Shown here: in pieces, positions 1 to 8,992 of the stretch | Numbering within the stretch: the first letter of the stretch is position 1 | Layout of the letters: the number at the start of each line of letters is the position of its first letter | Assembly: GCF_030163795.1 (NCBI RefSeq) | Contig: NZ_JASJOF010000005.1 | Location: 124,001-188,000, forward strand | Source: Roseicyclus marinus | GTDB lineage: Bacteria > Pseudomonadota > Alphaproteobacteria > Rhodobacterales > Rhodobacteraceae | DNA: 64,000 nt | Reading direction: 5' to 3' | Position numbers and translations under genes: made by a program | Notes under the pieces: model-generated | The model's database searches: none | Told to the model about the DNA's origin: nothing | What the model saw: the letters and a program-made list of their open reading frames with translations, nothing else

Positions 1-171
1 AGCCCGCTCGGCGCCCGCGTCGCGCACGAGGCTTGGGTTCTGGCGCTCGACCCGGCGACCGCAGGCGACGGCCTGATCGACACCGCCCTCAGACAGGCCA
101 CCGCTGCGCCCGAACCCGCCGGGAACATCGCCCTGCCAACCGAGCTTCTGGAACGGATCGTGACCGCCTGA
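1..171 (+). CDS. 3' end of an unidentified protein (partial)
   Basis: Frame 1 is open from the first base to a TGA at 169-171 and encodes the last 56 residues of a protein that begins outside the window. The tail ends in ELLERIVTA. I do not recognise the family from this fragment. The stop is followed after one base by the ATG of the LysR gene, so the two are probably co-transcribed. Codon use is GC-rich and resembles the neighbours, which supports real coding. Confidence 0.6.
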   Translation, partial: SPLGARVAHEAWVLALDPATAGDGLIDTALRQATAAPEPAGNIALPTELLERIVTA

Positions 172-172
172 C

Positions 173-1165
173 ATGCCCGAAACCCTTCCCAAAGGCCTGA
201 CATTGCGGGGGCTCGAAGTGTTCGAGACCCTTGCCCGCACCGGCTCGGTGGCCGAAACCGCCGAACGGCTGGGGCTCAGCGCGCCCGCCGTCTCGCAACA
301 ACTGCGCAACCTCAGCCAGACGCTCGGCGTCGACCTGATCGACCATTCCCGCAGACCCATGGTCCTGACCGCTGCCGGCCGCCTGTTCCTCGAACGGGCC
401 GAAGCCGCCCTGCAGGCCCTGCGCGCCGGGCAGCGCGGTCTGGCGATGCTCGACCTTGCCGATCTTTCGGCGCTGTCGCTGGGTGTGATCGAAGATTTCG
501 AGAACGAGGTGACGCCCCAGCTTGCCACCGAACTGGCCGAGGCGATGACGCAATGCGCCTTCCGGCTCGTGACCGGGGCCAGCCATGCGCTCCATGCCCA
601 GATTGCGCGGCGCGAACTCGATATCGCCATCTGCGCCGCGGGCAGCCCCAATCCCGCCGGAAGCCTGACCCATCCCTTGATCGACGATCCCTATGTTCTC
701 GCCGTTCCCAAGGGCACGGATGTGTCGGGCGGCCTCGATGCGCTGCGCACCCTGACCTTCCTGCGCCGCGACCCCGACCAGGTGATGGGCCAGCAGATCG
801 AACGCTACCTTGCCGGCACCGGCCTCAGCCTGCCCAACCGGTTCGAGATGGACAGCAACCAATCCATCAGCGCGCTTGTGGCAGGCGGCACCGGCTGGAC
901 CATCACCACCCCGCTCAGCCTGCTGCGGGCGGGCCGTTTCGCGGGCGGGATCGACGCGCACCCCCTCCCCGGTCAGCCGATGTCGCGGCGGATCGTGCTT
1001 TATGCCACCGGCGACTGGACCGGGCCGATCCCCGCCCAGATCGCCACCCGTGCGCGCGACCTGATCGAGGATCATTTCGCCGTCCCCGCGCGCGACCGGA
1101 TGGCGTGGCTGGCCGACAGTTTCCGCGTCCTGCGGACCGAGGTGCCGGACCAGCCCTCCGCCTGA
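173..1165 (+). CDS. LysR-family transcriptional regulator
   Basis: A 330-residue protein with the LysR architecture. A winged helix-turn-helix lies at about residues 10-70 (AETAERLGLSAPAVSQQLRN is the recognition region), followed by the LTAAGRLFLERAEAAL linker helix and a C-terminal effector domain at about 90-300. Such proteins bind upstream of target genes and respond to a small-molecule co-inducer. The ATG lies one base after the preceding stop, so it looks translationally coupled to the truncated upstream gene. It ends about 460 bases before acs, and nothing directly links it to acs control. The effector is unknown. Confidence 0.9.
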   Translation: MPETLPKGLTLRGLEVFETLARTGSVAETAERLGLSAPAVSQQLRNLSQTLGVDLIDHSRRPMVLTAAGRLFLERAEAALQALRAGQRGLAMLDLADLSALSLGVIEDFENEVTPQLATELAEAMTQCAFRLVTGASHALHAQIARRELDIAICAAGSPNPAGSLTHPLIDDPYVLAVPKGTDVSGGLDALRTLTFLRRDPDQVMGQQIERYLAGTGLSLPNRFEMDSNQSISALVAGGTGWTITTPLSLLRAGRFAGGIDAHPLPGQPMSRRIVLYATGDWTGPIPAQIATRARDLIEDHFAVPARDRMAWLADSFRVLRTEVPDQPSA

Positions 1166-1623
1166 CCGCGCACCACCTCGGCCGGGGCGCGTTCAAGCCG
1201 CTGAAAACAGGTAAAACTTTCGTGATTTGCAAAGTTATTTACAATTTCTGCGCTGCGTCTAGAAATCATTTTACAAGAAAATGCATACCCCTCAGTCAGA
1301 TGTTCTGAAATTGCCGCCGACCTGTCATCTTTCGCCCACATTCCGTTAGGTCACGCCAGCCGTGATCGCGCGGATGCTGCGGTCGGTGCGGACCGTGTGC
1401 GCGGGTCGGAAGGAAGAAGAGGACCGACCCTCGTCATGACCGCCCAAGGACCGATGGGTTGGGGAGGCTGACCATCTGAACATCGCCCCGTCCGGGGCAC
1501 CGGGATCAAACCTGCCCATCCGGCAGCATCGATCCGGCAGACCGCGCATCGGCCCCGTGCCAGGGTCGTCGCCGCCTGTTCGACCTGTGCCGCAAGGCGC
1601 ATACCTTGAGGGAGAGAGAGACC
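1166..1623 (+). other. LysR-acs intergenic region, probable acs promoter and leader
   Basis: No convincing gene lies here; short open frames on both strands lack ribosome sites and family motifs. The first part (about 1207-1320) is clearly more AT-rich than its surroundings and is the likely promoter zone. It contains TTTGCAAA at 1226-1233, an 8-bp palindrome resembling the core of RamB-type acetate/short-chain-fatty-acid regulator sites; that match is suggestive only. The remaining roughly 280 bases are GC-rich and would form a long leader before the acs ribosome site. Confidence 0.4.
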
Positions 1624-3567
1624 TTGACCACCGATACCCAGAACCGCCCCGCCCTGCTGGCCGACGCCCATGTCGATGCAGCGCGATACGAAGAGATGTA
1701 TGCCGCGTCGATCTCCGATCCAGACGCGTTCTGGGGCGAACACGGCAAGCGCATCGACTGGATCAAACCCTATACCAAGGTCAAGAACACCTCCTTCGGA
1801 CCCGGTGATGTCCACATCAAGTGGTACGAGGACGGTACCCTGAACGTCGCCGCCAATTGCATCGACCGCCATCTCGCCACACGCGGCGACCAGACCGCGA
1901 TCATCTTCGAACCCGATGAGCCCGGCGACCCCGCGCAGCACATCACCTACAACCAACTTGCCGAACATGTCGGCCGCTTCGCCAATGTCCTCAAGGAACT
2001 GGGCGTTCAAAAGGGTGACCGCGTCGTCATCTACCTGCCGATGATCCCCGAAGCCGCCTATGCGATGCTCGCCTGCGCGCGGATCGGCGCGGTCCATTCC
2101 ATCGTCTTCGCGGGCTTCTCGCCCGATGCGCTGTCCGCCCGCGTCAACGGCTGCGAGGCCAAGGTCGTCATCACCTCCGACGGCGCGCCGCGCGGCGGCC
2201 GCGTGACCGAGCTCAAGGACAACGTCAACAAGGCCATGCTGCACGTCACCCACGACGCCAAGTGCCTCGTGGTCAAGCGCACCGGCCAGCAGGTCGCCTG
2301 GGTCGCCGACCGCGACGTGTGGTACGACGATGTCGCCGCCCGCGTCTCTTCCGATTGCCCGCCCGAAGAGATGAACGCCGAAGACCCGCTGTTCATCCTC
2401 TACACCTCCGGGTCCACCGGCCAGCCCAAGGGCGTCGTGCACACCACCGGCGGCTACCTCGTCTATGCCTCGCTGACCCACCAGATCACCTTCGACTACA
2501 AGGATGGCGATGTCTTCTGGTGCACCGCCGACGTGGGTTGGGTCACCGGCCACAGCTACATCGTCTACGGCCCGCTTGCGAACGGCGCGATCACCCTGAT
2601 GTTCGAAGGCGTGCCCACCTACCCCGATGCGGGCCGTTTCTGGGCCGTGTGCGAAAAGCACAAGGTGAACCAGTTCTACACCGCCCCCACTGCGATCCGC
2701 GCCCTGATGGGCAAGGGGCCGGACTACGTCACCAAATACGACCTCTCCTCGCTGAAACTGCTGGGCTCGGTCGGCGAACCCATCAACCCCGAGGCGTGGA
2801 ACTGGTACAACACCCATGTCGGCAAGGGGAAATGCCCCATCGTCGACACCTGGTGGCAGACCGAAACCGGCGGTCACATGATGACGCCGCTCCCCGGCGC
2901 GCATGAGCTGAAACCGGGTGCCGCGCAAAAACCCTTCTTCGGGGTCAAGCCGCTGGTGCTCGAACCCACCACCGGCGAAGTGATCGAAGGCAATGGCGTC
3001 GAAGGCGTTCTGGTTCTGGCCGACAGCTGGCCGGGCCAGATGCGGACCGTCTGGGGCGACCATGACCGTTTCGTCAAAACCTACTTCTCCGACTACAAAG
3101 GCTATTACTTCTCGGGCGACGGCTGCCGCCGCGACGTCGATGGCGATTACTGGATCACCGGCCGCGTCGATGACGTGATCAACGTCTCTGGTCACCGCAT
3201 GGGCACCGCCGAAGTCGAAAGCGCGCTGGTCGCCCACGAGGCCGTGTCCGAGGCCGCCGTGGTCGGCTACCCGCACCCGATCAAGGGCCAGGGCATCTAT
3301 TGCTACGTCACGCTGATGTCAGACGAGACGCCCACCGACGAGCTCAAGAAAAAGCTGTCCGACTGGGTCCGCGAGGAAATCGGCCCGATCGCCAAGCCCG
3401 ACGTGATCCAGTGGGCCCCCGGCCTGCCCAAGACCCGCTCGGGCAAGATCATGCGCCGCATCCTGCGCAAGATCGCCGAGAATGATTTCGGCAGCCTTGG
3501 CGACACCTCGACGCTCGCCGATCCTTCGGTGGTCGATGAACTGATCGCCAACCGGTCCAAGCAGTGA
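1624..3567 (+). CDS. acs: Acetyl-CoA synthetase (acetate--CoA ligase, AMP-forming)
   Basis: Activates acetate to acetyl-AMP and then acetyl-CoA, releasing AMP and pyrophosphate. The 647-residue product carries the adenylate-forming signature [11 protein letters not shown], the WWQTETGG motif and the C-terminal [11 protein letters not shown] motif, whose lysine (about K608) is the one usually acetylated to switch Acs off. I chose TTG at 1624 because GGGAGAGAGAG ends just upstream and the protein then begins MTTDTQ. An in-frame TTG at 1606 lies upstream of that ribosome site. It overlaps or abuts the adenylate kinase gene and heads an acetate-use cluster with a symporter downstream. Length matches the family. 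Confidence 0.96.
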   Translation: MTTDTQNRPALLADAHVDAARYEEMYAASISDPDAFWGEHGKRIDWIKPYTKVKNTSFGPGDVHIKWYEDGTLNVAANCIDRHLATRGDQTAIIFEPDEPGDPAQHITYNQLAEHVGRFANVLKELGVQKGDRVVIYLPMIPEAAYAMLACARIGAVHSIVFAGFSPDALSARVNGCEAKVVITSDGAPRGGRVTELKDNVNKAMLHVTHDAKCLVVKRTGQQVAWVADRDVWYDDVAARVSSDCPPEEMNAEDPLFILYTSGSTGQPKGVVHTTGGYLVYASLTHQITFDYKDGDVFWCTADVGWVTGHSYIVYGPLANGAITLMFEGVPTYPDAGRFWAVCEKHKVNQFYTAPTAIRALMGKGPDYVTKYDLSSLKLLGSVGEPINPEAWNWYNTHVGKGKCPIVDTWWQTETGGHMMTPLPGAHELKPGAAQKPFFGVKPLVLEPTTGEVIEGNGVEGVLVLADSWPGQMRTVWGDHDRFVKTYFSDYKGYYFSGDGCRRDVDGDYWITGRVDDVINVSGHRMGTAEVESALVAHEAVSEAAVVGYPHPIKGQGIYCYVTLMSDETPTDELKKKLSDWVREEIGPIAKPDVIQWAPGLPKTRSGKIMRRILRKIAENDFGSLGDTSTLADPSVVDELIANRSKQ

Positions 3568-3575
3568 GCGCCGCG

Positions 3576-4265
3576 ATGACCGAGGCCACGACCCGCACCC
3601 GACCGGTGAACCTGATCTTGCTCGGGCCTCCCGGCGCGGGCAAGGGCACGCAGGCCCGAATGCTGCAAGACGCCTTCGGCCTCGTGCAATTGTCCACCGG
3701 CGATCTGCTGCGCGGGGCCGTGGCCGCGGGAACCGAGGCGGGTCTCGCCGCCAAGGCCGTGATGGAACGCGGCGAACTGGTCTCGGACGCGATCGTGCTG
3801 AACGTGCTGCGCGAACGGCTCGACCAGCCCGATGTCGCGGCAGGGATCATCCTCGACGGCTTTCCCCGCACCGCCGGTCAGGCTGCGGCGCTCGACGATC
3901 TGATGGCCGCCCGCGGCCAACAGATCGACGCCGTCATCAGCCTCGTTGTCGATGACGAGGCGATGGTTGGCCGCGTCTCGGGCCGCTACACCTGCGCAGG
4001 CTGCGGCGAAGGCTATCACGACCAGTTCAAGCAGCCCGCCACGGCGGGCACGTGCGACAAATGCGGCGGCACGACGATGAAACGCCGCCCCGATGACAAC
4101 GCCGAAACGGTGCGGACCCGGCTGAACGCCTACCACGCCGACACCGCGCCGCTCATCGACTATTACGCCGCCCGCGGCACCCTGACCGAGATCGACGCCA
4201 TGGCCGAGATCGAGGCGGTGCGCAGCGGCATGACGGCAATCGTGGGGAAACTCACGGTCGTCTGA
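3576..4265 (+). CDS. adk: Adenylate kinase, zinc-LID type, in the acs operon
   Basis: Interconverts 2 ADP with ATP and AMP. P-loop GPPGAGKGTQ is at about residues 17-26, the GFPRT motif is present, and the LID has four cysteines in two CxxC pairs (CAGC and CDKC), a structural zinc site. A GTG at 3564 overlapping the acs stop is an alternative start; ATG 3576 gives 229 residues. In related bacteria the housekeeping adk usually sits in the ribosomal-protein operon beside secY, so this copy is probably a paralogue. Acs makes AMP, and adjacency suggests a local role in recycling it; that role is inference. Confidence 0.93.
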   Translation: MTEATTRTRPVNLILLGPPGAGKGTQARMLQDAFGLVQLSTGDLLRGAVAAGTEAGLAAKAVMERGELVSDAIVLNVLRERLDQPDVAAGIILDGFPRTAGQAAALDDLMAARGQQIDAVISLVVDDEAMVGRVSGRYTCAGCGEGYHDQFKQPATAGTCDKCGGTTMKRRPDDNAETVRTRLNAYHADTAPLIDYYAARGTLTEIDAMAEIEAVRSGMTAIVGKLTVV

Positions 4266-4273
4266 CCGAAATT

Positions 4274-4300
4274 CGCCGGCGGGGCAAACCCTCGCCGGCG
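4274..4300 (+). terminator. GC hairpin after adk
   Basis: CGCCGGCG at 4274-4281 and again at 4293-4300 (self-complementary copies), with an inner GGG/CCC pair, gives a strong hairpin between adk and the DUF4212 gene. No T-run follows, so it may be an mRNA-stabilising or attenuating structure rather than a full terminator. Confidence 0.4.
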
Positions 4301-4361
4301 GATCATTGTCCGCCGGGCCACGGAGGGGCCGGCCGGCAGGAACCTTCGAAGGGAGTAAGCA

Positions 4362-4622
4362 ATGGCTAACAAGCCGGATAACAACGCATACTGGGCCGCG
4401 AACCTGCGTCTGGTCACGATCTGTCTCGTGATCTGGGCCGCATGTTCTTATGGCCTTGCGATCCTGCTGCGTCCGCTGGTCAGCGGCATCGCGGTAGGCG
4501 GCACGGACCTGGGCTTCTGGTTTGCCCAGCAGGGATCGATCCTCGTCTTCCTCGTCCTGATCTTCTTCTACGCATGGCGTATGAACAAGCTCGACAAGGA
4601 ACATGGCGTGGACGAAGAATAA
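4362..4622 (+). CDS. DUF4212 small subunit of a sodium/solute symporter
   Basis: An 86-residue membrane protein with two hydrophobic segments (about residues 16-40 and 50-72) and a charged C-terminal tail. It matches the DUF4212 family, which is nearly always encoded directly upstream of a VC_2705-type SSS transporter and is thought to be its small partner. The start is supported by GAAGGGAG about 8 bases upstream. The gap to the symporter gene is 15 bases. Transport of acetate or another short carboxylate is inferred from the acs context. Confidence 0.88.
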   Translation: MANKPDNNAYWAANLRLVTICLVIWAACSYGLAILLRPLVSGIAVGGTDLGFWFAQQGSILVFLVLIFFYAWRMNKLDKEHGVDEE

Positions 4623-4637
4623 GGGACGGACCGGACC

Positions 4638-6434
4638 ATGGATCAGACAACACTCAATTTCCTCGTCGTGGGCGCGTCCTTTGCGCTCTACTTCGGGATC
4701 GCGATCTGGGCCCGCGCGGGCTCCACGTCGGAATTCTACGCCGCTGGCCGGGGTGTGAACCCCGTCGTCAACGGGATGGCGACCGCAGCAGACTGGATGT
4801 CGGCGGCTTCGTTCATCTCGATGGCAGGCCTGATCGCCTTCGTCGGCTACTCCAACTCGACCTTCCTCATGGGCTGGACGGGCGGCTACGTGCTGATGGC
4901 GATGCTGCTGGCACCCTACCTGCGCAAGTTCGGCAAATACACCGTGCCGGAATTCGTGGGTGACCGCTATTACTCCAACGCCGCGCGCGTCGTGGCCGTG
5001 ATCTGCCTTATCGTGATCTCGGTGACCTACGTGATCGGGCAGATGACCGGGGCAGGCGTGGCCTTCTCGCGCTTCCTCGAGGTCAGCTCGACCACCGGCC
5101 TGATCACCGCTTCCGCCGTGGTTTTCGTCTACGCCGTTCTCGGCGGGATGAAGGGCATCACCTACACTCAGGTGGCACAGTACATCGTTCTGATCATCGC
5201 CTACACCATTCCGGCGGTCTTCATTTCGCTGCAACTGACCGGCAACCCGATCCCGGGTCTGGGCCTGTTCGGCAACATGGCCGAAGGTCAGTCCGGCGCG
5301 GGCGAGCCGCTGCTGGTGACGCTGAACGGTCTGCTGACCGATCTCGGCTTCTCCGAATACACCTCGGGCAACACGCCTTGGCTGATGGCGCTCTTCACGC
5401 TCTCGCTGATGATCGGTACCGCCGGTCTTCCGCACGTCATCATCCGCTTCTTCACCGTTCCCAAGGTGGCCGACGCGCGTTGGTCCGCTGGCTGGGCACT
5501 GGTCTTCATCGCGCTGCTCTACCTGACGGCTCCGGCCGTGGGTGCAATGGCGCGCCTGAACATCATGAACCAGTTCTGGCCCCAAGGCGTTGAAGGCGAG
5601 GCCGTGTCGGTCGAAACGATCCAGACCGATCCCGCCTACAACTGGATGCTCACCTGGCAGGCCACCGGCCTTCTGGGCTGGGAAGACAAGAACGGCGACG
5701 GCCGTATCCAGTACTACAACGAAGGCGGCGCAGGCATGGCCGAACTGGCTGCTGAACGCGGCTGGTCGGGCAACGAGTTGACCAACTTCAACCGGGACAT
5801 CCTGGTTCTGGCCAACCCGGAAATCGCCAACCTGCCGGGCTGGGTCATCGCGCTGATCGCCGCAGGCGGCATCGCGGCGGCACTCTCCACCGCGGCAGGC
5901 CTGCTGTTGGCCATCTCCTCGGCCATCAGTCACGACCTCATCAAGTCGGTGATCAACCCCAACATCTCGGAAAAGGGCGAGCTTTTGGCAGCCCGGGTCT
6001 CGATGGCGGGCGCGATCGTTCTGGCAACCTACCTGGGTCTCAACCCGCCCGGCTTCGCCGCGCAGGTGGTGGCGCTCGCCTTCGGTCTTGCCGCGGCGAC
6101 GCTGTTCCCGACCCTGATGATGGGCATCTTCTCCAAGCGGATGAACGCCGCCGGGGCAACCTGGGGGATGGTTGCAGGTCTCGTCGTGACCTGTCTCTAC
6201 CTCTTCACATACCTCGGCTGGTTCTTCATCCCCGGCACCAACATGCTGGAAAACACCGCAGCCAACTACCTGTTCGGTATCCCGCCGACCCACTTCGGGC
6301 CGATCGGTGCGCTGATCAACTTCGGTGTGGCTTATGTCGTGTCCAGCATGACGGCGGCTCCGCCGCAGCACATCCAGGACCTCGTGGAAAGCGTTCGCAT
6401 TCCGCGCGGCGCGGGCGCTGCGATCAACAAGTAA
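4638..6434 (+). CDS. Sodium:solute symporter, acetate/ActP-like (VC_2705 subfamily)
   Basis: A 598-residue polytopic inner-membrane protein of the SSS family, about 13 hydrophobic segments. The N-terminal region with EFYAAGRGVNPVVNGMATAA is typical of the ActP/VC_2705 group. It has a hydrophilic insert at about residues 310-380 that is usual in this subfamily. With acs upstream and its DUF4212 partner, the most likely role is sodium-coupled uptake of acetate or a similar monocarboxylate. A hairpin with a pyrimidine tail follows the stop. I give no symbol because substrate identity is inferred from context only. Confidence 0.9.
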   Translation: MDQTTLNFLVVGASFALYFGIAIWARAGSTSEFYAAGRGVNPVVNGMATAADWMSAASFISMAGLIAFVGYSNSTFLMGWTGGYVLMAMLLAPYLRKFGKYTVPEFVGDRYYSNAARVVAVICLIVISVTYVIGQMTGAGVAFSRFLEVSSTTGLITASAVVFVYAVLGGMKGITYTQVAQYIVLIIAYTIPAVFISLQLTGNPIPGLGLFGNMAEGQSGAGEPLLVTLNGLLTDLGFSEYTSGNTPWLMALFTLSLMIGTAGLPHVIIRFFTVPKVADARWSAGWALVFIALLYLTAPAVGAMARLNIMNQFWPQGVEGEAVSVETIQTDPAYNWMLTWQATGLLGWEDKNGDGRIQYYNEGGAGMAELAAERGWSGNELTNFNRDILVLANPEIANLPGWVIALIAAGGIAAALSTAAGLLLAISSAISHDLIKSVINPNISEKGELLAARVSMAGAIVLATYLGLNPPGFAAQVVALAFGLAAATLFPTLMMGIFSKRMNAAGATWGMVAGLVVTCLYLFTYLGWFFIPGTNMLENTAANYLFGIPPTHFGPIGALINFGVAYVVSSMTAAPPQHIQDLVESVRIPRGAGAAINK

Positions 6435-6486
6435 GGCGAAAGCCGAAACCGGAGCCTGCGACACCGCGGGCTCTGGCCAAGACCGC

Positions 6487-6522
6487 GGCGCATCCCGACC
6501 CTTCGGGGTGCGCCGTTTCCTT
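6487..6522 (+). terminator. Intrinsic terminator after the symporter gene
   Basis: GGCGCATCCC (6487-6496) pairs with GGGGTGCGCC (6505-6514) around a short loop and is followed by GTTTCCTTTC. The structure would end or weaken transcripts from the acs-symporter operon. It also argues against the upstream GTG at 6508 as the start of the next gene, because that codon sits in the stem. Confidence 0.65.
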
Positions 6523-6537
6523 TCAGGGGTCCGTCCA

Positions 6538-8358
6538 ATGCCCATGACGACCGATATCGCCGCCATCCTGGCCCAGACGCATCCCTATGATCTGCTGACC
6601 CCCGAGGAACGAGCCGATCTGGCCGCCCAATCCGGCAAGCAGGCGATCGCGGCAGGTGAGACCGTCTACCGCATCGGCCAACCCGTCACCCATCTGTGCC
6701 TGATCCTGTCCGGCCGGATCGAGATCACCGACGAAGGCGGCGACCTCCTGTCCATCCTCGGCCCACGCAATTCCTTCGGGGAACGTGGCCTGATGCGCGA
6801 CGGCATCGCCCCCGTCACCGCCATCGCGACCGAGGACAGCACGCTGCTGACCATCGCCGCGCCCGTGTTCAAGGCGCTTGTCGCCGCCCATCCCCGCGTT
6901 CTGCGCTTCTTCGACCGCACACGGCCCACCGCCGCGCGCAGACAGGACATCACCACGATGGCCCTGTCCGAACTGATGACGAAAAATCCGCTGACCTGTA
7001 CGCCCGACACTCCCCTGATCGAGGCGGCGCGCAAGATGCGCGATCTGGGTGTGTCCTGCATCATCGCGACCGTGGACGATGCCGCGCGCGGCATCTTGAC
7101 CACCGGCGACATCACCGCCCGCGCCGTGGCCGAGGGCCGCGCCCCCGAAACCCCCGTATCGCAGGTGATGACCCCCGACCCCCTCAGCCTGCCGCCAACC
7201 GCGCTGGTGGCCGATGTGCTCCATGTCATGGTCGAACGCGGCATCACCCACATGCCCGTGACCGAAGGCGGCAAGCTTGTCGGCATCCTGACCCAGACCG
7301 ACCTGACCCGGTTCCAGGCCACCTCCTCCGCCGCGCTCATCCGCGAAATCGCCGCCGCCCCCGACAGCGCCACGCTGGCCCGGATCGTCGCCCGCATCCC
7401 CGAACTGCTGGTGCAGCTCGTCGGCGCGCAGAACCCGCACCAGACCGTCACCCGCCTGATCACCGATATCGGCGATGCCACCACCCGCCGCCTTCTGGCC
7501 TTGGCCGAGGCGAAACTGGGCCCGCCGCCCGTGCCCTATCTCTGGCTCGCCTGCGGATCGCAGGGGCGGCAGGAACAGACCGGTGTGTCCGATCAGGACA
7601 ATTGCCTCTTCCTCGACGATGCCGCGACCCCGCCCGACGACGCCTATTTCGCCGCGCTGGCGCAATTCGTCTCGGACGGCCTGAACGAGGCAGGCTATTT
7701 CTACTGCCCCGGCGACATGATGGCGACCAACATCAAGTGGCGCCAACCGCTCCGCGTCTGGCGGCAGTATTTCCGCAGCTGGATCACCACCCCCAATCCC
7801 GAGGCGCAGATGCTGGCCTCGGTCATGTTCGACCTGCGCCCCATCGGCGGCCGGACAGATCTCTTCTCCGACCTTCAGTCCGATACGCTGGCACAGGCCG
7901 CCAAAAACTCGATCTTCGTCGCCCACATGGTCTCGAACTCGCTCAAGCATCAACCGCCGCTCGGCCTCTTTCGCGGCTTTGCCACCGCACGCTCGGGCGA
8001 ACACAAGAACACCATCGACCTCAAACATGCGGGCGTCGTGCCGGTCGTCGACCTGGGCCGGATCTACGCGTTGACCGGCCAACTGACCCAGACCAACACC
8101 CGCGCCCGCATCCTCGCCGCCATCGAGGCGCGCACCGTCTCCCCCTCCGGCGGGCGCGACTTGCTTGACGCCTACGACATGATCGCCGACACCCGGCTTG
8201 CGCATCAAGCCGCGCAGATCAAGCGTGGCGAGAAACCCGACAATTTCATGCCCCCCGCCGATCTCAGCGACTTCGAACGCAGCCACCTGCGCGACGCCTT
8301 CGTCGTGATCAAGACCATGCAGAACGCAGCCGGCTCCGGCCGCGGCTACCTCAACTGA
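6538..8358 (+). CDS. cNMP-binding / CBS / DUF294 nucleotidyltransferase-like protein
   Basis: About 606 residues with three modules: an N-terminal cyclic-nucleotide-binding-like barrel (about 20-125), a CBS pair (about 145-265) and a DUF294 putative nucleotidyltransferase with its C-terminal partner (about 290-600). The nucleotidyltransferase signature GSQGRQEQTGVSDQD is intact. The order resembles GlnD-like signalling enzymes, so it may modify a protein or nucleotide in response to an adenylate signal. It recurs beside DUF4212/SSS symporters and a DnaQ-like exonuclease in many proteobacteria. The biochemical activity is unknown. ATG 6538 was preferred over GTG 6508, which lies in the upstream terminator stem. 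Confidence 0.85.
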   Translation: MPMTTDIAAILAQTHPYDLLTPEERADLAAQSGKQAIAAGETVYRIGQPVTHLCLILSGRIEITDEGGDLLSILGPRNSFGERGLMRDGIAPVTAIATEDSTLLTIAAPVFKALVAAHPRVLRFFDRTRPTAARRQDITTMALSELMTKNPLTCTPDTPLIEAARKMRDLGVSCIIATVDDAARGILTTGDITARAVAEGRAPETPVSQVMTPDPLSLPPTALVADVLHVMVERGITHMPVTEGGKLVGILTQTDLTRFQATSSAALIREIAAAPDSATLARIVARIPELLVQLVGAQNPHQTVTRLITDIGDATTRRLLALAEAKLGPPPVPYLWLACGSQGRQEQTGVSDQDNCLFLDDAATPPDDAYFAALAQFVSDGLNEAGYFYCPGDMMATNIKWRQPLRVWRQYFRSWITTPNPEAQMLASVMFDLRPIGGRTDLFSDLQSDTLAQAAKNSIFVAHMVSNSLKHQPPLGLFRGFATARSGEHKNTIDLKHAGVVPVVDLGRIYALTGQLTQTNTRARILAAIEARTVSPSGGRDLLDAYDMIADTRLAHQAAQIKRGEKPDNFMPPADLSDFERSHLRDAFVVIKTMQNAAGSGRGYLN

Positions 8359-8374
8359 AAGTGACCCCCAACCG

Positions 8375-8908
8375 ATGTTCTGGTCCCTCGTCACCGCCCT
8401 CTTCGCCGGCTTCGCCGGAGCCGGGGTCGGCCTGATCCTGCGCACCCTGACGCGCCAACGCCTGCCCAAGGGCATCATCCCGATCTGCGCGGGTCTGGCC
8501 ATGCTCGCCTCCACGGTCGCGCTCGAATACGGCTGGCAGGACGGCACCCGCTCCAGCATGCCCGAGGATCTGGTGGTCATCTCGACGCGGCAACAGCAGG
8601 CCTGGTACCAGCCCTGGACGCTGATCCGGCCGTGGGTGCGCGGCTTCATCGGCTACGCCCCCTCCGAAACCGCAGAAACCGCCCCCGGCTCCGGCATCCG
8701 CGTGGTGCAACTGCGCATCCAGGAACGCTGGCAGCCGCAGGTGATCCGCCCCGTCCTCGTCGATTGCGACAATGCCCGCTGGGCCGATCTGAACGCCAGC
8801 ACCCAATTCACCGAAACCGGCCAGCCCATCGACCTTGCATGGCGCGAAACCGGCACCGCCGATCCCGTTGTCGGCACCGTTTGCGGACGGGAGGCCGCGA
8901 ACGGCTAA
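8375..8908 (+). CDS. Conserved hypothetical membrane-anchored protein
   Basis: A 177-residue protein with two N-terminal hydrophobic segments (about residues 4-24 and 34-52) and a soluble C-terminal domain of about 120 residues. I recognise no domain. It starts 16 bases after the DUF294 gene and is followed after 84 bases by the exonuclease fusion, so it is probably part of the same transcription unit. A cysteine pair (DCDN near 130 and the penultimate TVCGRE) could form a disulfide if the domain is periplasmic. Confidence 0.7.
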   Translation: MFWSLVTALFAGFAGAGVGLILRTLTRQRLPKGIIPICAGLAMLASTVALEYGWQDGTRSSMPEDLVVISTRQQQAWYQPWTLIRPWVRGFIGYAPSETAETAPGSGIRVVQLRIQERWQPQVIRPVLVDCDNARWADLNASTQFTETGQPIDLAWRETGTADPVVGTVCGREAANG

Positions 8909-8992
8909 AACCCGAGACCCGCCGGACCGGGCGTCGCGCGGACCGCCCGGCCAAGGCAACCGATCACCGGGGCAAGGAGGAGGCCCCCGACC

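Noticed and set aside
3303-6566. A 1087-residue minus-strand open frame
   Set aside because: It is the antisense shadow of acs, adk and the symporter genes. High GC leaves opposite frames open. The composition (His, Arg, Gln, Gly rich) has no domain, while the plus strand has complete families.
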